Assembly: GCA_030531435.1 (NCBI GenBank)
Contig: JAUNNN010000008.1
Coordinates: forward strand, 1-56,538
DNA length: 56,538 nucleotides
Source: Lachnospiraceae bacterium
GTDB lineage: Bacteria > Bacillota > Clostridia > Lachnospirales > Lachnospiraceae
Direction: 5' to 3'
The notes under the pieces are model-generated. The model saw nothing but the letters and a program-made list of their open reading frames with translations. It had not been told where the DNA came from and ran no database searches. A program made the position numbers and the translations under genes. Each line of letters opens with the position of its first letter. Positions within the stretch are counted from its first letter, which is position 1. Below, piece after piece: positions 34,792 through 41,499 of the stretch.

Positions 34792-37182
34792 ATGTTCAAA
34801 GTAATTAAAAGAGATGGAGAAATAGCAGAGTTTAATCTCACAAAGATAAATGACGCTATTATGAAGGCTTTTGTAGCCTGCGAGAAGCAATATAATAACG
34901 ATATGATTGATCTTCTTGCATTAAGGGTTACAGCTGATTTTCAGAATAAAGTTAAAGAAGGTCTTATTTCTGTTGAAGACATTCAGGATTCAGTAGAAAC
35001 AGTTCTTGAACAGGCCGGCTACACAGATGTAGCTAAGGCATATATCTTATATCGTAAGAATCGTGAAAAAATCCGTAATATGAAATCAACTATCCTTGAT
35101 TATAAGGATGTTGTAAATAGCTATGTTAAGGTTGAAGACTGGAGAGTAAAGGAAAACTCAACAGTTACTTATTCTGTTGGAGGTCTTATCCTTTCAAACT
35201 CAGGTGCTGTTACAGCAAACTATTGGTTATCAGAAATCTATGATGATGAAATTGCTGAAGCACATAGAAATGCAGATATTCATATCCATGACTTATCAAT
35301 GCTTACAGGATACTGTGCAGGATGGTCACTTAAGCAGCTTATTCAGGAAGGCTTAGGCGGAATTAATGGTAAAATAACATCTGCTCCTGCAGCTCATCTT
35401 TCAGTTCTCTGTAATCAGATGGTTAACTTCCTTGGCATAATGCAGAACGAATGGGCAGGTGCTCAGGCATTCTCTTCATTTGATACATACCTTGCTCCAT
35501 TTGTTAAGGTGGATAACTTATCTTACTTTGAAGTAAAGAAATGTATTGAAGCATTTATATATGGTGTTAATACTCCAAGCCGTTGGGGTACACAGGCACC
35601 TTTCTCAAACATAACACTTGATTGGACAGTACCAAATGACCTTGCTGAACTCAACTGTATTGTTGGTGGCAAGGAGATGGATTTCAAATATAAAGATTGT
35701 AAAAAAGAAATGGATATGGTTAACAAGGCATTCATTGAAACAATGATTGAAGGTGATGCCAACGGAAGAGGATTCCAGTATCCTATCCCTACATATTCAA
35801 TAACACGTGATTTTGATTGGTCGGATACAGAAAATAACAGATTACTTTTTGAAATGACATCAAAGTATGGTACACCATACTTCTCAAATTACATTAACTC
35901 AGATATGGAGCCAAGTGATGTACGTAGTATGTGCTGCAGACTCCGTCTTGACTTAAGAGAATTACGTAAAAAATCAGGTGGTTTCTTTGGATCAGGTGAA
36001 AGCACAGGTTCAGTTGGTGTTGTAACAATTAACATGCCAAGAATTGCATACCTTGCTGAGGATAAGGCTGATTTCTATAAGAGACTCGACAGAATGATGG
36101 ATATTGCAGCTAGATCTTTAAAGGTTAAGAGAGGAGTTATTACAAAGCTTCTTGACGAGGGATTATATCCATATACAAAGAGATACCTTGGTACATTCAA
36201 CAATCACTTCTCTACAATCGGTCTTGTTGGTATGAATGAAGTTGGACTTAATGCTAACTGGTTACGTGGTGATATGACTGATGAGAAGGTTCAGGAATTT
36301 ACAAAGGATGTTCTCAACCATATGAGAGACAGACTTTCTGATTATCAGGAAAAGTACGGAGACTTATATAACCTTGAAGCTACTCCAGCTGAGAGTACAT
36401 CATATCGTCTTGCTAAACATGACAAGAAGAGATGGCCAGCAATTAAGTCTGCTGGAAATCCTGGTGACACACCATACTATACAAATAGTTCACATCTTCC
36501 TGTTGACTATACAGCAGATATTTTTGATGCTCTTGATATTCAGGATGATTTACAGACTCTATATACATCAGGTACTGTATTCCATGCATTCCTTGGTGAA
36601 AAGCTTCCAGATTGGAAAGCAGCTGCAAGTCTTGTTAGAAAAATTGCAGAGAATTATAAGCTTCCATATTATACACTTTCACCAACATATTCAGTTTGTA
36701 AGGAGCATGGATACCTTGCAGGAGAAAAGAAAACTTGTCCTCACTGTGGAGCAGTAACAGAGGTATATTCAAGAATTACTGGTTACTACCGTCCTGTACA
36801 GAACTGGAATGATGGTAAGGCTCAGGAATATAAGAACAGAGTCGTATATGACATTGAGAATTCTTCAATGAAGCGCCCAGTAACAGCGATGGTTACTCTT
36901 TCAAATGAAAACAATGATGTTGATATTGCTCAGGTAGACAATATTACATATTTATTTACTACTAAGACATGTCCAAACTGTAAGATAGCAAAGCAGATGC
37001 TTAAAGATGTTCCTTATGTACTTATTGATGCAGAGGAAAATGTAGAGCTTACTAAGAAATATGGAGTTATGCAGGCACCAACACTTGTTGTTTCAGCAAA
37101 TGGACAGGTTACAAAGTTCGCAAATGTCTCAAATATCAAGAAATTTGTAGACGCATTAAAAACGGATGAGGTTTTAGTATAA
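34792..37182 (+). CDS. nrdD: Anaerobic (class III) ribonucleoside-triphosphate reductase with C-terminal glutaredoxin-like domain
   Basis: Oxygen-sensitive glycyl-radical enzyme that makes dNTPs. 796 residues: ATP-cone regulatory domain at 1-90 (MFKVIKRDGEIAEFN), catalytic barrel about 110-620, and a zinc site formed by Cys636, Cys649 and Cys652 (CKEHGY, CPHCG). The glycyl-radical loop RITGYYRPVQNW has Gly664 as the probable radical site. Residues about 715-796 form a glutaredoxin/thioredoxin-like domain with TCPNCKI (Cys727, Cys730) and a cis-Pro motif APTLVV. This suggests a built-in thiol reductant in place of formate. The activase gene nrdG is not adjacent. Two NrdR-like boxes and a good promoter precede it. 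Confidence 0.95.
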   Translation: MFKVIKRDGEIAEFNLTKINDAIMKAFVACEKQYNNDMIDLLALRVTADFQNKVKEGLISVEDIQDSVETVLEQAGYTDVAKAYILYRKNREKIRNMKSTILDYKDVVNSYVKVEDWRVKENSTVTYSVGGLILSNSGAVTANYWLSEIYDDEIAEAHRNADIHIHDLSMLTGYCAGWSLKQLIQEGLGGINGKITSAPAAHLSVLCNQMVNFLGIMQNEWAGAQAFSSFDTYLAPFVKVDNLSYFEVKKCIEAFIYGVNTPSRWGTQAPFSNITLDWTVPNDLAELNCIVGGKEMDFKYKDCKKEMDMVNKAFIETMIEGDANGRGFQYPIPTYSITRDFDWSDTENNRLLFEMTSKYGTPYFSNYINSDMEPSDVRSMCCRLRLDLRELRKKSGGFFGSGESTGSVGVVTINMPRIAYLAEDKADFYKRLDRMMDIAARSLKVKRGVITKLLDEGLYPYTKRYLGTFNNHFSTIGLVGMNEVGLNANWLRGDMTDEKVQEFTKDVLNHMRDRLSDYQEKYGDLYNLEATPAESTSYRLAKHDKKRWPAIKSAGNPGDTPYYTNSSHLPVDYTADIFDALDIQDDLQTLYTSGTVFHAFLGEKLPDWKAAASLVRKIAENYKLPYYTLSPTYSVCKEHGYLAGEKKTCPHCGAVTEVYSRITGYYRPVQNWNDGKAQEYKNRVVYDIENSSMKRPVTAMVTLSNENNDVDIAQVDNITYLFTTKTCPNCKIAKQMLKDVPYVLIDAEENVELTKKYGVMQAPTLVVSANGQVTKFANVSNIKKFVDALKTDEVLV

Positions 37183-37194
37183 CTATATACCGTA

Positions 37195-37218
37195 GGGGAG
37201 CTTTTGCTCCCCTTTTTT
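37195..37218 (+). terminator. Intrinsic terminator between nrdD and pyrF
   Basis: Perfect 7-bp stem GGGGAGC/GCTCCCC, TTTT loop, then six T. It ends 15 bases before the pyrF ATG, so pyrF expression from nrdD depends on read-through. Confidence 0.9.
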
Positions 37219-37233
37219 ACAAAGGAGAAAGAA

Positions 37234-38166
37234 ATGGTAAGTACACTTGTAGAAAAGATTAAAAAAACAAATGCACCAATTTGCGTAGGACTTGATCCAA
37301 TGCTTGATTATATCCCAAAGCAGCTTATTGATGATGCAATTAAAGAAGTTGGAGAGTTTAGCTTAAAAGCAGCAGCAGAAGCTGTTCTTAAATATAATAT
37401 GGCATTAATAGATGCTACATATGATCTTATTCCATCAGTTAAGCCTCAGATTGCTATGTATGAGCAGTTTGGACTTCCTGGAGTAAAGGCATTTAAGAAG
37501 ACTGTTAAATACGCAAAGAAAAAAGGACTTGTAGTCATCGGTGATGTAAAAAGAGGTGATATCGGTTCTACTTCAAAGGCATACGCAACAGGACACCTTG
37601 GAAAGGTAATGCTTGGTGATAAGGCATTCGCTGGATTTGACGAGGATTTTGCAACAGTAAACCCATATCTTGGAACAGATGGAATTAAGCCTTTTATTGA
37701 GGCATGTAATGAATTTAATAAAGGTATTTTTATTCTTGTAAAGACATCTAATCCAAGTAGTGGCGAGTTCCAGGATAGAATCCTTCAGGATACAGGTAAG
37801 CCTTTATACGAAGAAGTTGGAGCAAAGGTTGCTGCCTGGGCAAGTGAATCAATGGATGGAGATTATTCAAATGTAGGTGCAGTTGTAGGTGCTACTTATC
37901 CTGAAATGGGTAAAGTACTTCGTGATATTATGCCAAAATCATATATCCTCGTTCCTGGATATGGCGCTCAGGGTGGTAAGGGTTCAGATCTTAAGCCATT
38001 CTTTAATGCAGATGGACTTGGTGCAGTAGTTAATTCATCAAGAGGAATTATTGCAGCATATAAACAGGAAAAATATGCTAAATATGGTGAAGCAAACTTT
38101 GCAGATGCGGCAAGAGCAGCTGTTATAGATATGCGCGAAGACATTAAAGCAGGTGTTGGTTTATAA
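37234..38166 (+). CDS. pyrF: Orotidine-5'-phosphate decarboxylase (type 2)
   Basis: Last step of UMP synthesis: decarboxylates OMP. 310 residues, the long (type 2) form. ICVGLDP, the catalytic Asp-x-Lys-x-x-Asp of VIGDVKRGDIGST and the phosphate-binding end VNSSRGII are present. The ATG at 37234 follows AAAGGAG; the ten codons upstream in frame fall within the nrdD terminator. It is isolated from other pyr genes. No separate promoter is visible between the nrdD terminator and its start. Confidence 0.94.
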   Translation: MVSTLVEKIKKTNAPICVGLDPMLDYIPKQLIDDAIKEVGEFSLKAAAEAVLKYNMALIDATYDLIPSVKPQIAMYEQFGLPGVKAFKKTVKYAKKKGLVVIGDVKRGDIGSTSKAYATGHLGKVMLGDKAFAGFDEDFATVNPYLGTDGIKPFIEACNEFNKGIFILVKTSNPSSGEFQDRILQDTGKPLYEEVGAKVAAWASESMDGDYSNVGAVVGATYPEMGKVLRDIMPKSYILVPGYGAQGGKGSDLKPFFNADGLGAVVNSSRGIIAAYKQEKYAKYGEANFADAARAAVIDMREDIKAGVGL

Positions 38167-38190
38167 GAAGTTGATCAAATATAGATAATA

Positions 38191-38222
38191 AAAAATCAAG
38201 GCGTTTATAGCCTTGATTTTTT
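38191..38222. terminator. Bidirectional terminator between pyrF and tRNA-Thr
   Basis: A stem of GGC/GCC extended by AAAAATCAA/TTGATTTTT around a short loop, with A runs to the left and T runs to the right. It serves pyrF on the plus strand and the tRNA transcript on the minus strand. Confidence 0.85.
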
Positions 38223-38226
38223 GTTA

Positions 38227-38284
38227 TAGCGACGAGGAAAATAAAGTTTCATGCTAGCATGAAAGACTTTATTTGACGACCGCT
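38227..38284. repeat. Long imperfect palindrome, unknown role
   Basis: TAGCG (38227-38231) and CGCTA (38280-38284) close a structure that holds AAATAAAG/CTTTATTT and a perfect 18-bp palindrome TTTCATGCTAGCATGAAA in its centre. See findings. Confidence 0.6.
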
Positions 38285-38288
38285 AATC

Positions 38289-38321
38289 ATAGATGTAACT
38301 CGCAAAGCGTGTTACATCTAT
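38289..38321. repeat. Perfect-stem hairpin downstream of tRNA-Thr
   Basis: ATAGATGTAAC and GTTACATCTAT form an 11-bp stem; CGC/GCG continues the stem past one T-T mismatch to an AAA loop. No T run follows on either strand, so it is not a simple terminator. Confidence 0.6.
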
Positions 38322-38342
38322 ATAAGCATTGTAACAGTGTGT

Positions 38343-38414
38343 GCTGACAACGAGAATCGAACTCGTGACCTCCTCACTACCAATGAGGTGCGCTACCGAC
38401 TGTGCCATGTCAGC
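38343..38414 (-). tRNA. tRNA-Thr (anticodon GGT)
   Basis: 72 bases on the minus strand. Acceptor stem GCTGACA/TGTCAGC pairs fully. Anticodon stem CCTCA/TGAGG encloses loop TTGGTAG with anticodon GGT, which reads ACC and ACT. The T-arm is ACGAG-TTCGATT-CTCGT. The D-stem GCAC/GCGC contains one A-C mismatch. CCA is not encoded. It is a single-gene unit with its own promoter. Confidence 0.95.
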
Positions 38415-38427
38415 AATACATTGTCAA

Positions 38428-38455
38428 ATTATATCATATAGCTAATTTTTTGCAA
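38428..38455 (-). promoter_or_regulatory. tRNA-Thr promoter
   Basis: On the minus strand TTGCAA (38450-38455), 16-base spacer, TATAAT (38428-38433) with TG one base before the -10. Predicted start of transcription is about seven bases before the tRNA. Confidence 0.7.
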
Positions 38456-38501
38456 TAAAGAATTTGGTTTACATAAAATATGAGTTCTGCTGTCCGGTTT
38501 T

Positions 38502-38530
38502 TTGTACATCATATTGGATACAATCATTAT
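38502..38530 (+). promoter_or_regulatory. Possible promoter of the small HAD gene
   Basis: TTGTAC (38502-38507), 17-base spacer, CATTAT (38525-38530). It overlaps the left arm of an inverted repeat whose right arm holds the start codon. Confidence 0.45.
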
Positions 38531-38574
38531 GTAGTTAAGAATTGATTTTATCTGAAAGGGGCGTATCCAATATG
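38510..38574 (+). repeat. 12-bp inverted repeat enclosing the HAD gene's ribosome site and start codon
   Basis: CATATTGGATAC (38510-38521) is the exact reverse complement of GTATCCAATATG (38563-38574), whose last three bases are the ATG. The ribosome site AAAGGGG lies in the 41-base loop. The same 12-mer also occurs at 16602-16613. Confidence 0.6.
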
Positions 38575-38976
38575 AATAATAATATCTTAAATAATACAGG
38601 CAAAAATGAGATAAAGGAGCTTAAAGCTGTAAAGGAAATAACTGTTCCTACAATCATAGCAGTAGATTTTGATGGAACGCTATGCGATGAATGCTGGCCT
38701 GAAATAGGAGCACCAAATCTTAAACTTATTGGTGAACTTATATATAGGAAGAGTCTTGGTAATAAGGTGATCTTATGGTCATGTAGGGCGGGAGAGCGAT
38801 TAGAACAGGCTGTTGAGTGGTGTAACTCATATGGACTAATGTTTGATGCGGTAAATGATAATATTCCAGAAATAGTTGAAAAGTATGGGTCAAATTCTAG
38901 AAAGATTACTGCAGATATATACATTGATGATAAGGCAGAGAAGCCATGGTATTCTCTTTTAAAAGTTGCAGTATAA
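38572..38976 (+). CDS. Small HAD-family hydrolase
   Basis: A 134-residue HAD-like protein. Motif I IIAVDFDGTLCD supplies the nucleophile and acid/base aspartates, motif II is LWSCRAGE, and IYIDDKAEKPW may supply the late acidic residues. It is a small, cap-less HAD. The ATG at 38572 follows AAAGGGG at ten bases; a TTG ten codons earlier is unsupported. The start codon can be locked in a 12-bp stem (see the inverted repeat). Substrate cannot be told from context; neighbours are a tRNA and an ABC exporter operon. Confidence 0.78.
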   Translation: MNNNILNNTGKNEIKELKAVKEITVPTIIAVDFDGTLCDECWPEIGAPNLKLIGELIYRKSLGNKVILWSCRAGERLEQAVEWCNSYGLMFDAVNDNIPEIVEKYGSNSRKITADIYIDDKAEKPWYSLLKVAV

Positions 38977-39005
38977 ATCTATTTTGCTAAATTAGCAAAA
39001 TAGAT
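38977..39005 (+). terminator. Palindromic hairpin after the small HAD gene
   Basis: ATCTATTTTGCTAA and TTAGCAAAATAGAT are a perfect 14-bp inverted repeat around a single A, starting right at the stop codon. The T-rich left arm and A-rich right arm suit a terminator for the opposite strand better; for the plus strand it is weak. Confidence 0.5.
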
Positions 39006-39091
39006 AAGTTTAATTTGAAATTTCAGCAATAATTAACCATGTATTTTTCGAAGAGTAGTTATTTACCAGATCTAAATATTATGCGAAAATA

Positions 39092-39121
39092 TTGACAAAC
39101 GGTTGCTACATACAATATAAT
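39092..39121 (+). promoter_or_regulatory. Promoter of the MacA/MacB-like operon
   Basis: TTGACA (39092-39097), 18-base spacer, TATAAT (39116-39121). The roughly 100-base leader ends in CGGAGG before the ATG at 39227. Confidence 0.75.
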
Positions 39122-39125
39122 GTAG
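39106..39125 (+). promoter_or_regulatory. Candidate operator in the exporter promoter
   Basis: CTACAT (39106-39111) and ATGTAG (39120-39125) form a dyad centred just before the -10. Its spacing of 14 bases and position suit a dimeric repressor. The regulator is not identified. Confidence 0.4.
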
Positions 39126-39226
39126 TTTGTTGAGACTAACACAAGTTATTACTTGGAAACTAATTGTTAAATTTTTATATTATGTAATGAATCAGTTTTG
39201 ATTTAACTGTTTATTCGGAGGATATT

Positions 39227-40666
39227 ATGAAATTTGAAAAGAAACTCATGGTAGTGGGTGGACTTACACTTATTTGTGGAGCGGTGCTTTCTTTACAGGG
39301 ATGTGCCGTAAAGCCAGAAGAGTTTATAACTGAAAATCCAGTATATACATCTATCTCTGATGAGATAGAAGTTACAGGAATTGTTCATGGAGAGAAGTCA
39401 GTTACATATTATGCAGAGGTATCAGCTCCAATCGAAATGTTTGATATTGAAGTTGGAGATACTGTAGATAACGGAGAAAAAATTGTTGAATTTGATACAA
39501 GAGATTTAGAAAATTCATTAACTAACGCTGAGTTAACTGCTGAGTATTCCCAGTCATCAGCTGATGGAGAGGTTAAAGCAAGTAATAAGAGAGCTGCAAT
39601 TTATAATCAGGCAAATTCAGACATTGAGGCTTATAAATATTTATATGCTTTTGCAAGAGCCGGATCAGACAAGCTTGATACAGATCAATATGCCGAGAAC
39701 TGGGATATTGCTCAAGTAGAAAAATGTATCCGTGCAAGTATTGCAGATAAAACGGGAGAAATAAGCAAAAAGCAGGCAGATATTAATGCTGAAGATCATA
39801 CAAAAGAGGAAGTTCAAGACATCTATAAAGATATTGAAAAGCTTCAGGGAGATATAGCCGGATTAAATAAGGATCTTGCAAATCTTCCTACTGCTAAGAT
39901 GTCACCAGATGAATATAGAAAGTTTGTAGCAGAGTCTAACTGGATGGAAGATATTACAAGGAACTGGACTCAGGCTCAGACACAGGCAAATCAGTTTGAA
40001 GGTCAGATATTAAACTCAAGTCAGAAAGACTCACTAATGAAAAATGTTGAAGTGGCGCAGTTATCAGTTGATATAGCAGCAGATAACCTTGCTACAGCCA
40101 TGGCTGGTGTTACATCTGATATGAAAGGAATCGTTACAGAAGTTTCTACTAAGAAGGGAGCTGTTGTTACGAAAGGGTCTCCTCTATTTACATTAGAAAG
40201 TGCAGATGATGTAAAGGTAGATGTAGAAATATCAAAATACGATATTGGAAAGATTAAAGAAGGCCAGCGAGCAAGCATAACTGTTTCTGGTACTAGCTAT
40301 GATGGTAGGGTTACTAGAATTAATAGATTTGCAACAGGTGGTACATCAGATAATGCCAAGGTGAAAGTTTCCGTAAGCGTTGATGATCCAGGAGACGGTA
40401 TTTTTCTTGGTATTCAGTCAGACGTAACTATTTATTCAGATGAAAAAGATAACGCATTAACAATTTCAAGAGAAGGCTTATATAGTGACGATAAAGGTGA
40501 TTTTGTTTACATAATATCTGATGGGGTGATTGAAAAGAAGTATGTTGTAGCAGGAATAGTAAATGATAATAATGTGGAAATTATAGACGGTCTTACAGGA
40601 AGTAGCGTTGTTATTATTGATTCAGTGACTGATTCAGAAGTAGGTAAGAAGGCTATATCAAAATGA
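39227..40666 (+). CDS. Membrane-fusion/adaptor lipoprotein of MacA/HlyD type
   Basis: A 479-residue extracytoplasmic adaptor for the ABC exporter encoded downstream. Signal peptide with lipobox LQGC (Cys26). The family layout is visible: N-terminal barrel and lipoyl half (VTYYAEVSAPIEMFDIEVGDTVDNGEKI), a long helical hairpin about 90-285 rich in Ala, Lys and Gln, then the second lipoyl half (MKGIVTEVSTKKGAVVTKGSPL). A beta-barrel domain to the end includes VSGTSYDGRVTRI. In Gram-positive bacteria such adaptors assist peptide or drug export. Its stop overlaps the next ATG (ATGA). Confidence 0.85.
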   Translation: MKFEKKLMVVGGLTLICGAVLSLQGCAVKPEEFITENPVYTSISDEIEVTGIVHGEKSVTYYAEVSAPIEMFDIEVGDTVDNGEKIVEFDTRDLENSLTNAELTAEYSQSSADGEVKASNKRAAIYNQANSDIEAYKYLYAFARAGSDKLDTDQYAENWDIAQVEKCIRASIADKTGEISKKQADINAEDHTKEEVQDIYKDIEKLQGDIAGLNKDLANLPTAKMSPDEYRKFVAESNWMEDITRNWTQAQTQANQFEGQILNSSQKDSLMKNVEVAQLSVDIAADNLATAMAGVTSDMKGIVTEVSTKKGAVVTKGSPLFTLESADDVKVDVEISKYDIGKIKEGQRASITVSGTSYDGRVTRINRFATGGTSDNAKVKVSVSVDDPGDGIFLGIQSDVTIYSDEKDNALTISREGLYSDDKGDFVYIISDGVIEKKYVVAGIVNDNNVEIIDGLTGSSVVIIDSVTDSEVGKKAISK

Positions 40667-41499
40667 GTATATTCAATAAGAATAAAACAGATGAGCTTAA
40701 TATTATAAATGTTGATGAATTGCCAAATGCCGAGAATGTTTCATCAAAAGACACTGTAGATAGTGATGGAAGAAATAGTGAGCCCGACTCTGAGAAAAAG
40801 TTACTAATGGAGTTCAAAAATGTATCCAAAGAGTACAAAAGAGGCGACAGAGTATTTTACGCTTTAAAAGATGCAAATCTTAAAATATATGAAGGCGAAA
40901 TGGTTGTAATTCTTGGCCCATCAGGTGCAGGTAAATCTACACTTCTTAACCTGCTTGGTGGTATGGATAGAGCAAGTGGTGGTGAGATTATTTTTGATGG
41001 ACAGGATATTACTAAATACTCTGATAATCAGCTTACAAGTTACAGAGCATCAAATGTTGGTGTAGTATTCCAGTTTTATAATTTAATACCAACACTAACA
41101 GCGTATGAAAATGTTGCCCTTATGAAAAATATTGAAAAAGATATTATGGATCCAATAGAAGCACTAACAGAAGTTGGACTTAAAGATCATATGCACCAGT
41201 TCCCATCCCAGCTATCTGGTGGTGAGCAACAGAGAACATCAATAGCAAGAGCAATTGCAAAGAATCCACGTCTTCTTTTATGCGATGAGCCAACTGGAGC
41301 CCTTGATACAGATACAGGACAGGATGTGTTAAAGCTTCTTCAGGACATGAGTAGAGAAAAGAAGAGAACGGTAGTAATGGTTACTCATAACTCTACTTTT
41401 GCTGATATTGCAGATACTGTAATACGTGTAAAGGATGGTACTGTAAAGAGTATTACAAGAAATGAAGTAATTAAGGATGCTAGAGAGGTAAGCTGGTAA
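40663..41499 (+). CDS. ABC exporter ATPase (MacB/LolD type)
   Basis: A 278-residue ATP-binding subunit. Walker A LGPSGAGKST, Q-loop VVFQFYNLIPTLTAYENV, signature LSGGEQQRTSIARA, Walker B LLLCDEPTGALD and switch His in VMVTHN are all intact; NLIPTLTAYENV is typical of MacB/LolD/FtsE-like ATPases. The first 45 residues are an acidic, probably disordered extension not usual for the family. Overlaps the adaptor by four bases and the permease by one, so the three subunits are translated together. Confidence 0.95.
   Translation: MSIFNKNKTDELNIINVDELPNAENVSSKDTVDSDGRNSEPDSEKKLLMEFKNVSKEYKRGDRVFYALKDANLKIYEGEMVVILGPSGAGKSTLLNLLGGMDRASGGEIIFDGQDITKYSDNQLTSYRASNVGVVFQFYNLIPTLTAYENVALMKNIEKDIMDPIEALTEVGLKDHMHQFPSQLSGGEQQRTSIARAIAKNPRLLLCDEPTGALDTDTGQDVLKLLQDMSREKKRTVVMVTHNSTFADIADTVIRVKDGTVKSITRNEVIKDAREVSW

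Noticed and set aside
36374-36757. Open frame of 127 codons inside nrdD in another frame
   Set aside because: It lies wholly within nrdD, which has a family-wide match in its own frame, and its translation is an unlikely histidine/glutamine/isoleucine-rich sequence.
38227-38321. CRISPR array or tmRNA
   Set aside because: The hairpins differ from each other, there are no regularly spaced direct repeats, and no tRNA-like ends.
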